DNA of 64,000 bases from Mikania micrantha (lineage: Eukaryota; Streptophyta; Magnoliopsida; Asterales; Asteraceae). The DNA is taken from positions 57,124,031 to 57,188,030 of the forward strand of contig CM018682.1 of the NCBI GenBank assembly GCA_009363875.1, written 5' to 3'. The notes below the pieces were generated by a model. That model made no database searches and was not told the origin of the DNA. It saw only the letters and a program-made list of their open reading frames with translations. The position numbers and the translations under genes are program-made. This document shows, piece by piece, positions 1 through 11,280 of the stretch. Position 1 is the stretch's first letter, and the number at the start of each line of letters is the position of its first letter.

Positions 1-2
1 CG

Positions 3-2072
3 AAGATACCTACGGAGATACGTTCCTTTCTAGGCTTAGCAGGCTATTATAGAAGATTTATCTCGAATTTTTCTAACATAGCCCTGCCACTCACAAAGGT
101 AACACAGAAAAGCGAGCCGTTTGTTTGGGAACAGAAGCAAGAAGAAGCCTTTCAGACCCTGAAGCAAAAGCTATGTGATGCCCCGATCTTATCTCTCCCA
201 GATGGTTGTGATGACTTTGTTGTGTATTGTGATGCATCCCATCAGGGACTTGGCTGTGTCCTAATGCAGCGAGACGAAGTTATTGCTTATGCTTCGAGAC
301 AGCTAAAGATTCATGAGAAGAACTACACTACTCATGATTTGGAACTGGGAGCCGTGATATTTGCTTTAAAGATCTGGAGACATTACTTATATGGCACCAA
401 GTGTACCATATTTACTGATCACAAGAGTCTGCAGCACATATTTGATCAGAAGGAACTCAACATGTGACAGCGACGTTGGGTTGAGCTTCTAAATGATTAG
501 GACTGTGTAATCAAGTACCGTCCGGGCAAGGCAAACGTTGTAGCTGATGCCTTGAGTCGGAAGGAACGAGTCAAACCCTTGCGTGTCAGAGCAATGGGAA
601 TGACTGTGCAGACAAGCTTACACGATAACATTATGCAAGCCCAACAAGAGACGGTTGAACGAGCAAACTTGAAGAAGGAATTGGATTGGGGAATGGAAAA
701 ATATTTGGAAACAAAACCTGATGGACTCGTCTACTACAAGGATCGTGTATGGATTCCTGCAGTAGATGAGTTAAGGAAACTTATTTTTGATGAAGCACAC
801 AAGACTAAGTACTCTGTGCATCCTGGTGCTGATAAAATGTACCAAGACTTACGTGCGTATTATTGGTGGCCGGGCATGAAGAAAGACATAGCCAAGTGCG
901 TTGGTCGATGTCTCACGTGTGCTAAAGTGAATGCGGAACACCAGAAACCGTCAGGCTTACTGGAACAGCCTGAAATTCCACTTTGGAAGTGGGAACAGAT
1001 AGCTATGGACTTTGTTACTATGCTACCCCGCACTTCCAGTGGACATGATACTATATGGGTTATTGTTGATCGATTAACCAAATCTGCTCATTTCTTGCCG
1101 ATGTGAGAAACTTACACGATGGATAAACTAGCGAAGCTTTACATCCACGAGATAGTGGTACGTCATGGTGTGCCATTGTCTATCATCTCAGATCGTGATA
1201 GCAGATTCACATCAAGGTTCTGGCAATCATTGCAGAAATCTCTGGGGACGCAATTGAACCTGAGTACAGCTTATCATCCACAAACGGATGGTCAAAGCGA
1301 ACGTACTATTCAGACCCTGGAGGACATGTTGAGAACTCGTGTTCTAGACTTCGGTGGTAATTGGGATTCCCATTTGCCACTAATCGAGTTCTCCTACAAC
1401 AACAGTTATCACAGCAGCATCGGTTGTGCCCCATTCGAGGCTCTTTATGGCCGGAAATGTTGTTTGCCAATCTGTTGGTCCGAAGTGGGAGATAATTGAA
1501 TAATCGGGCCATAACTTGTTCAACAAACTACAGACAAAATTGCTCAGATACAACAAAGGCTACAAGAAACTCGAAGCAGACAAAAGAGCTATGCCGATAA
1601 ACGGCGCAAGCCGTTGGAATTCCAGGTGGGAGACCGTGTCATGTTAAAGGTATCACCATGGAAGGGTGTAGTTCGTTTTGTAAAGAAAGGCAAAGTAACA
1701 CCACGGTACGTGGGACCGTTCGAGATCATCGGGCGCATTGGTCCTGTGGCATACATGCTTAGACTACCTGATGAACTTAGTGGTGTACACGACGTGTTTC
1801 ACGTCTCAAGCTTGAAGAAATGCTTTGCTGATGAAACTCTTATCGTACCAGTTGAAGAAATTCAATTGGATGAACACTTACACTTTGTTGAAGAACCTCT
1901 AGAGATTATGGATCGCAAAGTTAAGAAACTAAGGTGAAGCCGTATTCCGATTGTCAAGGTTCGATGGATCTCAAGGCGCGGACCCGAGTTTACATGGGAA
2001 CGTGAAGATCACATGAAGAACAAGTATCCCCAACACTTTACAGAGGAAGCCGTACCGAATAACGAGTCTTAA
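3..2072 (+). pseudogene. Ty3-gypsy chromovirus pol, 3' part, broken (element A)
   Basis: One reading frame runs from the window edge to a natural stop at 2070. In order it shows the end of reverse transcriptase (EIRSFLGLAGYYRRFI at the start), RNase H (YCDASHQGLGCV, FTDHKSL, VADALSRK), the integrase zinc finger (CLTCAK near 920), the integrase core (MDF near 1008, SDRD at 1188, QSERTIQTLED near 1294) and a C-terminal chromodomain-like tail (GPEFTWERE near 1982). These enzymes would copy the element RNA into DNA and insert it in the nucleus; the tail marks the chromovirus branch, probably Tekay-like (inference). In-frame stops at 465, 498, 1104, 1497, 1512 and 1935 break it with no frameshift, so decay is by base change only. 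Gag, protease and most of RT lie outside the window. A polypurine tract and LTR follow directly. Confidence 0.93.
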
Positions 2073-2094
2073 ATTTCGGGACGAAATTTCTCTA

Positions 2095-2106
2095 ACAAGG
2101 GGAAAC
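2095..2106 (+). other. Polypurine tract of element A
   Basis: AACAAGGGGAAAC lies directly before the LTR start TGTAACATC. It is the primer for plus-strand DNA synthesis in LTR retrotransposons. The upstream string TTTCGGGACGAAATTTC is also found before the LTRs of B and D, so this segment is conserved across the gypsy copies here. Confidence 0.75.
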
Positions 2107-2880
2107 TGTAACATCAGTGCCGGACGCGTGCCGGAACAGTGATCGCAACAGTAACTCGTACAGTAACTCATGTACACATTACGTGAGACTATGTTTAAAC
2201 TATTGATACATTATACTTGACATGAAACTATTATGCGATCGTCTGAAATCTGATTAAAACCTTAGGGTTTAACAGTCAGAAACATATCAGACAACACAGT
2301 ATTGAAATACATATACTTGATTTGATGCTATTATGTTTAAACGTATGTGAGTTTAAATAGAACGAAACTATAACGGTTGTTACTACGGAATGCTAAACCG
2401 ACGAGTTATTCGTATAGGTGACGATCTGTACGAATGGTTCTGAGAGTTTAACGTTCTGAAATAATGACTGAACAGTAGAGAACAAGAATCAGAAAGCCAA
2501 ACCATCGTCGTGTTCGTTCGAATAACGATTCAAACGAATACGCGCGATGGTGACGCGTTCTGACGAAACGAAAATGAAAACAAACCGAACGACAATAAAT
2601 TTAAGGAAATAAATATTTCCTGTTTTACAATTTTGAAACTCATCAGAAATAAGTTAAAAGGAAACTATCTTATAAGATTGCGAAAGAATTTACGAAACGC
2701 CTAAATAATATATTTCGATAGATAATTTAAGAATACGATATTTAAAATAATTTCTAATATTAATCACCTTTTAAACATTCTAAAATAAAATTCTTTTATT
2801 TAAATTACAAACACGTGCGTAATAACCCGGAAACGCGACGAAAACGAGAACCGATCAACTGAAACGAACCCGAATACCCA

Positions 2881-2990
2881 CGGGGTATATAAGCACCAAA
2901 TAACCTCATTTAATTCATTTCTACCATCTCACTCTCTCTCTAAAACACCAAAGTTGTCCTCCTCTCTCTCTCTAGCAAGATTCATCTTCC
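2881..2990 (+). promoter_or_regulatory. LTR A1 core promoter and CT-rich start region
   Basis: GGGGTATATAAGCACC (TATA box at 2886-2893) is followed about 30-100 bp later by CTCACTCTCTCTCT and CTCTCTCTCTCTAGC, the usual look of a plant pol II start and 5' leader. It divides the LTR into a U3 of about 0.8 kb and a very long R/U5 of about 3.2 kb. The same layout is seen in D, F and (reverse strand) H. Confidence 0.7.
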
Positions 2991-3156
2991 AAGCTCCATA
3001 TCTCCCTCATTTGTGGATGAAATCACGCAATCTCGGTGCCTAAACGAAGATCCCGACTCCCTCTACCCAAAAGTACAGCTATTTTGATGATTTAACCGAC
3101 CATATTCGAGGTAATAAGCCACAAAGTGGCTGAAAATTAGGGTTTCTTATGATTTG

Positions 3157-3813
3157 TTCGACCCAACACCTAGCCGGTGTAAAAGCTTACACCACACACC
3201 CGTAGCACCACGAGTATCCGACCTGCATGTGAACAAGCTTTGGGAAAAGCTATATCGAAGGTGGAGCTCGGTGATAAGGAGAAACATGCAGGGTTCGTGA
3301 GCTATCTTGGCCGAACCTATGCTTTAAGGGCCGAACCCTGTTGCGCTAACAAGCATGCTACGAACCATCCCTCAACCGAACCCATGACCAGTCGTGAACC
3401 TTCCTTCTCTTAGCCGAACCCCCACCAACAGCCGAACCTACATGCATTCCTCGAGCACAGACGAACCTTTCATGCACAGCAGGCCGAACCCTTGAGCTTG
3501 CCACGAACCCCAGCCGAATCTATGAATTGCACCCTGATGACCGAACCTTCGGCGAGCCTAATTGCTACATTGTCACGAACCTGTGGTCTACTTCATCTAT
3601 GTTAGCCGAACCCTGCATGCTGGACGAACCCTTGAGTGCCGAACTTAAATGTCTACCTCATGAACCGTTGGGCTAGGAGCGAATCTATTGCCAAACACTG
3701 TTGTGAGCCACGAACCCGGAATTAACCTAAGACCTGGCCGAACCTAGTGATCTTTAACCCCAGCCGAACCCACAACATTGAGGGCCGAACCTAAAACAAA
3801 TTTCATAGATAGG
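3157..3813 (+). repeat. GCCGAACC word cluster in LTR A1
   Basis: The words GCCGAACC, ACGAACC and CCGAACCT recur many times at irregular spacing, mostly 10-40 bp, within otherwise non-repeating sequence. It is therefore neither a tandem array nor a microsatellite. It lies just after the CT-rich leader and a donor-like site CGAG|GTAATAAG at 3111. LTRs A2 and D carry the same word at the same place, while E, F and H carry other words. Confidence 0.8.
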
Positions 3814-3845
3814 TTCGCTGGACACTAAACAAAAATCAGAAATTT

Positions 3846-4085
3846 CGGTGGGCCCAACTAACTAGCCCACTTAAATTAGTCTAGTTCATGGAATTCAAAC
3901 ACGGCCCATGCGACATCGGCCCAACATGTCTTCCGGCCCACTGAGCAAATGTTCAAACCCATGATCTTTGACCTACATTCGGCCCACTAAGATTGTCTCG
4001 GCCCAATACACCTAGCCGGCCCACACACATACAAATACTAGGCCCAATTACACAATAATTAGTCCAATAGGTTATCCGGCCGAAT
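3846..4085 (+). repeat. GGCCCA cluster in LTR A1
   Basis: GGCCCA or its complement occurs repeatedly (GGGCCCAAC, CGGCCCATG, TCGGCCCAAC, CCGGCCCAC, CGGCCCAAT) at short irregular spacing. GGCCCA is the plant 'site II' motif bound by TCP factors (established). Whether it acts here is unknown. LTR A2 carries an equivalent cluster at 6745-7165. Confidence 0.6.
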
Positions 4086-4619
4086 GAATTCTAAATAAAT
4101 GACAAACACACAAATGAACGTTGGAAACGGTAATAAACAAATGCATGACACATCACTTTAGTTAAAGTGATGTTAAAATTGTAATACGAAAGATGCAAAG
4201 TCTTAAACGTATTATTTAGAAAGCTTTGAAGTGTAGGTTAAATATTAAGTGAAAGAATTTCAAACAATAAAAGAGGTTCAACGCTACATTACATAATATA
4301 GAGAATTCCGGGCCGGATAATGAACGAGACCTTCGAGTGTTAGCCAACTTTAGGGCTAACACTAACACTTACACGTGCAACGAATCCTTACAAACATATG
4401 CTTATAAACTACAAACACCATGAAATCAATACAAGATCGTGAACATCACAGCGACTACAAACAAAGAGCGCGTGCATTCATATTTTACTTAGTCAACCAC
4501 TACAAACACAAGGTGAGTTCATTTGTCCCTTTTCAAACTTATTTGTTTTTAGTTCGGGACTGGGAAGCATGTTAAACATTATAATAAATTATTAAAATGT
4601 TATTTAATGCTTTTAAACA

Positions 4620-5350
4620 TAACTATGATGCTTACAACAAGGCTTATGTTTGGAAACTAGTATACTTTGAGAAACTATGTGCTTGATGCTTTTTCTACAA
4701 ACTAGATGCTTAAACTTGATGCTTGATGCTATGCTTGAAACGAGGTGCTTGAACTTGATGCTTGAGGCTTATGCTATGAACTAAAGGCTTAAACTTGAGG
4801 ATTGATGCTTATGCTACAAACTAGAGGCTTAAACTACATACTTGATGCTTATACTATGAATCTCGTCGTTGAACTATATGCTAATGCTTGAAACTATATG
4901 CTTGGAAACTATGATTGCGCGCGAAATGCTAAGCTTGTATCTAATCATGGGCTACGTAATTGCTAAACTTTTGCTATAGCAGAGCTTGTCCCCATGTATT
5001 GAGATACGTGAAAGCGAAACTATGACGAGGCTAAGATGTTATCTATATAAAAGACATGTAATTGCTAAACTTCTGCTATAGCAGGGCTTTTGTCTGCTTA
5101 TATGAGATATGTAAATGCTTGATTGTTTTTGTATGCATGGCTTGTGTCTATGTATGAGATACGTAATTGCTAAACTTCTGCTATAGCAGGGCTTGTATCT
5201 TGTATAGGAGACACGTAATTGCTAGACTAGGCTTAACTAATTCATGAGATACGTAATGGCTAAACTTCTGCAAGAGCAGGGCTTGTATCTAGCCATGAGC
5301 TACGTAATTGCTAAACTTCTGCTATAGCAGGGCTTGTACTCACGCATGAG
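4620..5350 (+). repeat. Variable tandem repeats in LTR A1
   Basis: 4620-4920 holds short repeats around GATGCTTGAAACT. 4925-5345 holds about six diverged copies of a unit of roughly 60 bp containing TACGTAATTGCTAAACTT and the perfect palindrome CTGCTATAGCAG. A2, E, F and D have unrelated tandem repeats at the matching place, so this is a hypervariable slot of the LTR. Confidence 0.7.
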
Positions 5351-5530
5351 ATTAGTGAAAGCGAAACTATGGTGCGTGTGAAACTATGATGCTTGTTAAA
5401 CTTACTTTAAAGCTAATACTTACGAATGCTATAGACATGTAAACATTGAAACAGAAAAACTAAAGCTATGACGAAGATTGGTTGAATGGTAGGTAAAATG
5501 CTTAATTATTATTAACAACAGTGTCGTATG

Positions 5531-5614
5531 CGAATTAGTATGTGGTGGGACGGCGTCTGGGCGGGTTGTAGGCTCGACTCAGGGGTATGCCCTATATATA
5601 AGCATACCGATTTG
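5531..5614 (+). ncRNA. Candidate structured RNA module, copy A1 (84 nt)
   Basis: The left arm CGAATTAGTATG pairs with the right arm CATACCGATTTG, with G-U wobbles and one A-C mismatch. The variable triplet AAT is matched on the two arms. The core holds GGTGGGACGGCGTCTGGG and TATGCCCTATATATAAGC. An inner stem CTGGG/CTCAG can form. The fold is inferred from pairing that also holds in other copies with different arm sequence; function is unknown. Confidence 0.5.
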
Positions 5615-6095
5615 GATATTACATGTGGAGTTAATGAGATTAAGGTTTTACCGGAAGAGGTTTGCTAAAGCTATTTTTAAACTTATAAACTTTATGAACT
5701 CACCAACCATTGTGTTGACTTTGTTTTCTTACATGCTTGCTCAGGTGATGAACGGGTTTAAGCGAAGGCTTTGGGCTTGCATGCTAGGCTGCCCAGATAG
5801 AGGACCTAGTTGATTTTGAAAGCACATATTTTGTTATCTATACGAATCACTTTTGAATGTCTTGTACAATTACAAGATAGAAAATATTTGATTCTTTTGA
5901 TAGGTTTACCAAGTTAAATTACTGAACATTGATATTGTAATTTAACTTTGTAATCCTAGTTAATGCTTGATTGTGCTTTAGTTATTCTTAACATTGATGC
6001 TATGTAAACAATCTGATCATCACGATTATCACTCACGATATCACGCCCCGAAAACCTTCCACCCGACGGGGACGTCGATCCAACCCCGCCGGCTC

Positions 6096-6112
6096 GAGGG
6101 GTGACACCCCTC
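6096..6112. repeat. Palindrome at the A1/A2 LTR junction
   Basis: GAGGGGTG-A-CACCCCTC is a perfect inverted repeat centred on 6104, exactly where LTR A1 ends (GTGACA, 6106) and the truncated LTR A2 begins. Confidence 0.75.
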
Positions 6113-6184
6113 ATCAGCTTGAATGTATCAGCAGGAAGGGAATGATCAACCAGAGGGTTGAAGTCGCATGAGGTTGACAGATAC

Positions 6185-6680
6185 TTGCGGGGTTCGTGGA
6201 GACAGGTAGGCGAACCTGTGGGCTGGGACGAGGGCCGGCTGAACCCAAATGAGGGTGGCGAACCTGTTTCTTGGCGAACCTTGTATAGGAGACGAACCCT
6301 TAGTTCGTCTAACACCATCAGCCGAAGCATGTGTGTGTGTCAGTGAACCTTAGTCGAACCTAGGTTGCATGTTATCAGCTATGAACCTCCATGCAAACTC
6401 GTGACCAACCGAACGTTTGCACGCCATCATCAAAACTGCTGGTTGTTTTCTGAACCAAACTCCACCTTTGCCGAACCCAGGAGTACACTGAACGAACCTT
6501 AAGGTTCGTTGACCTAGGGATGGCCGGACCTTGCACCTAGCAGCGAACCTTTGGCTCACCAACCCCCAACATCGAACCTATGTGGCTGTCATCATACAGC
6601 CGAACCCTTGATACATGGCTGCGAACCCTTGCCGAACCATGGCCGAACCATACCTCTTAACCTAAAAGGTTCGCTGCCTT
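6185..6680 (+). repeat. GCCGAACC word cluster in LTR A2
   Basis: The same scattered word as in A1 (GCGAACCT, GCCGAACC, CGAACCTT), but the intervening sequence is largely different from A1. The short ORFs seen across it on both strands are by-products of the repeats. Confidence 0.75.
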
Positions 6681-6744
6681 GGATGGCCGAATCAGATTCA
6701 TTCGCTGCATACAAGCGATTGTCACAAAGCCGATCTCCCATAAT

Positions 6745-7165
6745 CAGTTGGGCCGTTTTCTAGGTAGCATGTATTTGGTTCAATTGACTAGGCCGAAGAT
6801 ATGTCGATTAGTCTCGGCCCAACTCCTTTCTACGATCCTTTAGTTCGGTTCAAGCATGGTTTGCATGAGGCCCACAATTAATCTTGGCCCGAACACACAA
6901 ACATGACCCAATCCCTTAGTTGATCTAAGCCCATGATCATGAGTTGGTTTAAATTAACCGGCCCAATACCCATCAAGTCCAATTCGGCCCATGGACACAC
7001 AATGGGCCCAAGGGACTACTTAGGCCCACTCACATTGCCCAATTAAATGGCCCACTTAATTAATTTTAGTCCATGGGATTCACTCACGACCCATGTACTA
7101 CCCAGCCCATATATTTACACGGCCTATACACAATTGGGCCCACTAAGACTCATTTGGCCCAAGGA
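6745..7165 (+). repeat. GGCCCA cluster in LTR A2
   Basis: Repeated TTGGGCC, CTCGGCCCAAC, GGCCCAC, CTTGGCCC, CGGCCCAAT and TGGGCCCA. It matches the GGCCCA cluster of A1 in position but not in intervening sequence. Confidence 0.55.
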
Positions 7166-7614
7166 AGCAAATAATGAGAAAACGCCTTAACACAATATTA
7201 ATGCTCACTTTCTTGAGGACTACTACTTAAATTACTAAAAGGACGATAGTATTTTGAAGATGATGAATTTTATAAAGTCTCAGATCTCTAAAACAATAGC
7301 CAAATGCCAAATGAGGATTTAGACCCACAAGTGTTAGCCAATTTAGGGCTAACACCTACACGCAAACAATTTATTCGGAACTTATACTTATGAACTACAT
7401 ACAACGTGAAATCAATACAGGATCTTGAACACAACAACGAATACTACAACGAGCGCGTGCATTCTAGTTAAGATAAGTCAACCACTGCAAACACAAGGTG
7501 AGTTCATTTGTCCCTTTTCAAACATATTTGTTTTACCTCGGGACTGAGAAGCATGTTATACATTTTAAACAAATATTGAAATGTTTTAAATAAATGTTTT
7601 TATACTTATTCGTG

Positions 7615-8425
7615 ATGCTTAAACTTCATGCGTTGACGCTTATGACATAAACTTGATGCTTAAACTTTATGCTTGATACTTATGCTTATAAACTGTATGC
7701 TTAAACTACATATCCGATGCTAAGGCTTTGAAAACACTTACACTAAACGCTAATACTTGATACGCTTGTTTCTAAAACTAAAAACTATGAATGCTTATTC
7801 TAAATACTAATACTTTATGTAATTATTTTAGAAGATAAGATTTTACACTTTTAAACTAGATGATTATTTGTTTTACACTTACACTTAATTGCTTAAACTT
7901 AAACTTATAAACCTAAACTTAGAAAGACTTGATATACTTGGAATGCTTGAAACACGTGAATGCTTGATATACTTGATATGCTTGGAGAACGTGAATGCTT
8001 GATATACTTGAAAGACTTAAAACACATGAACGCTTGATATACTCGAAAGGCTTGAAAACACGTGAATACCTGATATACTTGGAATGCTCAGACAACAGGC
8101 TGATTGACCACCGAGTCTTGACATTGGTCAAGCCATACTCCTCATCAGTAAAACTATGTGAATGCTTTAAACTTGAATGCTTAAGCTATAGGACATCGTA
8201 AGACAGACTGTTGGCCGCCGAGTCTTGACATTGGTCAAGCCATACTAGTCATCAGTGTTCTTCTTTGTCGGACATCGTAAGACCGATTGTTGACCGCCGA
8301 GTCTTCACATTGGTCAATCCATACCAGTCATCAGTGCTCTTCGTTGTCAGAGTCATGTAAGACAGACTGATTGGCCGCCGAATCTTGACAAGTGGTCAAG
8401 CCATACTAGCCATTCAGTGTTCTTC
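7615..8425 (+). repeat. Variable tandem repeats in LTR A2
   Basis: 7615-8090 holds short repeats of the type CTTGATATACTTG and ATGCTTAAACTT. 8090-8425 holds four diverged copies of a unit of about 80-90 bp containing GCCGAGTCTTGACATTGGTC and CAAGCCATACTAGTCATCAG. These repeats are absent from A1 and occupy its hypervariable slot. A related string occurs in LTR F near 43420. Confidence 0.7.
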
Positions 8426-8676
8426 TTGATTCTTCCATGGTTATGACAAGTGACTAGAATGATTTGGGTTCTTCTAGCTGACTTTCTGTCAGCTTGAGGG
8501 TTCTCTATCACAACACGTCACAAGTTATGCTTAGGACCGTTATGGATGGATGCTGAACTCCTTAGGGTGTTCTGCTGTCCATAATGGTGCCTCATAAACT
8601 TGATACTCAGATGCTACTTTGTGCGTGTTGAAGGGTAGGTAAGACGCTTAATTATCATTAACAACAATGTCCTATG

Positions 8677-8760
8677 TGACTTAGTATGTGATGGGACGGC
8701 GTCTGGGCGGGTTATAGGCTTGACTCAGGGGTATGCCCTATATATAAGCATACCGATTTG
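8677..8760 (+). ncRNA. Candidate structured RNA module, copy A2a (84 nt)
   Basis: Left arm TGACTTAGTATG, right arm CATACCGATTTG. This is the one copy whose variable triplet is not fully matched (ACT against AAT). The core is otherwise as in A1, including TATGCCCTATATATAAGC. Confidence 0.45.
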
Positions 8761-8919
8761 GATGATACAAGTGGTGTTAATGAGATTAAGGTTGTTACCT
8801 AGGGGATTTGTGAACACTTTTGGGTTGGTATCATAAACTTTATAAACAGGATGCTTGAATCAATGTGGAATTGAAAGGTAGGTAAAATGCTTAATTATCA
8901 TTAACCACAATGTCCTTTG

Positions 8920-9003
8920 TGACTTAGTATGTGGTGGGACGGCGTCTCGGCGAGTTGTAGGTTCGACTCAGGGGTATGCCCTATATATAAGCATACCGAG
9001 TTG
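8920..9003 (+). ncRNA. Candidate structured RNA module, copy A2b (84 nt)
   Basis: Left arm TGACTTAGTATG, right arm CATACCGAGTTG; the triplet ACT is matched on both arms. It lies 243 bp after copy A2a within a duplicated segment that also holds GCTTAATTATCATTAAC. Confidence 0.5.
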
Positions 9004-9494
9004 GATGATACAGGTGTTGTTAATGAGGTTAGGGTTTTACCGAGAAGGTTTGCAAAACTATTTTTCAAATACTAAAACTATATGAACTCACCAACCATTG
9101 TGTTGACTATGTTTTCTTACATGCTTTCTCAGGTGATGCACAGGAATAGGCTCAGGCTTTCAGGACTGCATACTAGGACGCTCAGATAGAGGATCTAGTA
9201 GACTTTTGGAAAGCACATATTTTGTTACAGAAGCAAATCACTTTTGATATCTTGTACAGATACAAGATATATACATTTGATTCTTTTGATAGGTTTATTA
9301 AGCTAAATTACAAAACATTGATATTGTAATTTAACTTTGTAATCATGGTTTAATGCTATTTTGCTTTAGTTATTCTTAACATTGATGCTATGTAAACAAT
9401 CTGATCATGACAATTATCACTCACGATATCGCGCCCCGAGAACCTTCCGCCCGACAGGGACTCCGATCCAACCCCACCGGCTCGGGGTGTGACA

Positions 9495-10753
9495 ATAGTG
9501 ATGGATGAAACTCACAAGAGCCAGTATTCGGTACATCCGGGCTCTGACAAAATGTACCATGATCTGAAGACGACCTATTCGTGGCCGAAAATGAAAGCAG
9601 AAATGGCAACTTACGTAGGTAAGTTTTTAAAATGCTCAAAGGTCAAGGTTTAGTACCCAAATCCATCATGTCTACTTCAGCAACCCGAGAAACCAATGTT
9701 TAAATGGGAGCATATTTCCATGGACTTCATAAGTAAACTGCCTAAGACGGCAAGTGGTTGCGATACCATATGGGTAATCGTAGACCAACTGATGAAGTCT
9801 GCACACTTTCAACTCATCAAGGAGACAGAAAAGTTGGATAAATTGACTCGGATTTATCTAAAGGAAGTGGTTACTCGACATGGAGTACCAATCTCGATCA
9901 TTTCTGACCGCGACAGTCGATTCGCTTCTAATTTCTGGAAGTCTTTGCATAAGGCATTGGGCACGAAATTGGATATGAGTACCCCTTACAACGCACAGAC
10001 TGATGGGCAGAGCAAAAGTACACAGACATTCGAAGACATGCTCTGTGCATGTGTTATTGATTTTGGCAACAGCTGGGAGACTCACCTACCGTTAGTTGAG
10101 TTCTCATACAACAACAACTATTACACAAGTATACAAGTGGCGCCATTCGAAGCACTCTACGGAAGAAAATGCCGATCACCCATCTGTTGGGCGGAAGTTG
10201 GCGAAAGCCAACTGACTGGTCCCGAACTTGTGCACGAGACAAACAAGAAGATCGTGCAAATACGAAATCTAATGGCAGTAGCTCGGGACAAATAGAAAAG
10301 CTATGCCGACAAGAGGCGTAAGTCGTTGCAATTCCAAGTGGGAGATAGAGTGTTACTCAAGATCTCGCCCTGGAAAAGAGTTATCCGATTTGGAAAATGA
10401 GGAAAGTTGAATACTCGTTACATTGGACCTTTTGAGGTCACTAAACGGATAGGCCTCGTGGCCTATGAGCTGAACCTACCAAACAAGCTGAGCAGTGTAC
10501 ACAACATGTTTCACGTATCGAACCTCAAGAAGTGTCTGTCTGGCGAAACACTTGCAATTCCTCTCGAGGAGATCTAAATAGACAAACAATTACACTTCGT
10601 TGAGGAACCGGTGGATTTAGCAAAATATAGATACTAAAAGTGCGATGGAATTAGCGACGCGGATCGGAATTCACGTGGAAGCGTGAATATCAAATGAAGA
10701 AGAAATATCTGCACCTGTTCGCTGAACAGACAAGCACTAACAACGCGAGCTGA
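9495..10753 (+). pseudogene. Ty3-gypsy pol remnant (element B): integrase and C-terminal tail
   Basis: The frame starting at 9495 enters pol abruptly just upstream of the integrase zinc finger (KMYHDLK, CSKVKV), so the upstream part was cut off by insertion of element A. The integrase core follows: MDFISKLP near 9720, SDRDSRF near 9906, and an altered third-acid region (QSKSTQTFEDM near 10011) where relatives carry glutamate, so the catalytic triad looks damaged. Stops lie at 9651, 10293, 10398 and 10575. A deletion near 10610 shifts the frame before the chromodomain-like tail (EFTWKRE near 10670), which ends at 10753. It is closely related to A and D but a distinct, more decayed copy. Its polypurine tract and LTR follow at once. 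Confidence 0.9.
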
Positions 10754-10775
10754 ATTTCGGGACGAAATTCTTTCC

Positions 10776-10788
10776 ATAAGGGGGTTGA
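10776..10788 (+). other. Polypurine tract of element B
   Basis: ATAAGGGGGTTGA directly precedes the LTR start TGTGACACCCCG. The conserved string TTTCGGGACGAAATTC lies just upstream, as in A and D. Confidence 0.65.
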
Positions 10789-11139
10789 TGTGACACCCCG
10801 TAAATTCCAGGTTAGATTTCATTTTAATTAAATGTTTATTTAATTGGCATTTGCGTACGTGGCACAAGAATTAGCTTAATTTAGTGTGACACGTGGCACG
10901 ACAGTACAAACACAGTCACACAACAGGATAATTCGAAGAATTATCGAAAAACCGCACACACCTGTCAGAGATCACGAACGTTGGTGAACGAAATAACAGT
11001 TAAGCACAAGAACACTTCACAAGTCATTTATGATTAATAATTGATGATTAAAGTCCAAACGATGTTAAAACAACGTGTTACAGTCGAGAAACGAGCGAAA
11101 ACGAGTTCAAACGATGAAAATGAGCCAATTGGGCTTATC

Positions 11140-11280
11140 CGGATGACCAGGCGTTACACCCGGACCCAACTCCTGACCCCTGGCGATGCGCATGAGACAG
11201 GGAAACCAGGCTGGACCAGGATTTTTTCGCGCGCTATGCCTTGTGCCAACACCTCCCGTTAGGCGATACGCCTGGGAGCC
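11140..11280 (+). repeat. GGCGATACGCC word cluster in LTR B
   Basis: CAGGCGTTACACC, TGGCGATGCGCATG and AGGCGATACGCCTGG are variants of one near-palindromic word scattered over about 140 bp. The segment corresponds to the word clusters in other gypsy LTRs but with a different word. Confidence 0.5.

Larger units (their letters stand above)
2107..6106 (+). repeat. Gypsy LTR A1, about 4.0 kb
   Basis: The LTR starts TGTAACATCAGTGCCGG right after the polypurine tract and ends ...GGGTGACA at 6106. Solo LTR E (reverse strand, 18253-22322) has matching ends and interior order. Contents in order: U3 with a TATA box at 2886; CT-rich leader; a cluster of the word GCCGAACC (3157-3813); a GGCCCA cluster (3846-4085); short tandem repeats (4620-5350); an 84-nt structured module (5531-5614); a pyrimidine-rich AG acceptor-like site at 5744. 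It is followed at a palindrome by a second, truncated LTR. No protein-coding ORF is supported inside it. Confidence 0.85.
6107..9494 (+). repeat. Second gypsy LTR A2, 5'-truncated
   Basis: It lacks U3, TATA box and CT-rich leader and starts just before a GCCGAACC cluster, then follows the order of A1: GGCCCA cluster, AAGGTGAGTTCATTTGTCCC (7497), tandem repeats, structured modules (two instead of one), acceptor-like site at 9132, and the end CTCGGGGTGTGACA at 9494. After 9494 the sequence is pol of another element (B), so 9494 is the right end of element A. The flanking 5 bp would be ATAGT; the matching left copy lies outside the window. Confidence 0.8.

Noticed and set aside
3157..3813. CRISPR-like or simple tandem array
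   Set aside because: The words are short and irregularly spaced with no constant repeat length; this is a plant LTR, not a CRISPR locus.
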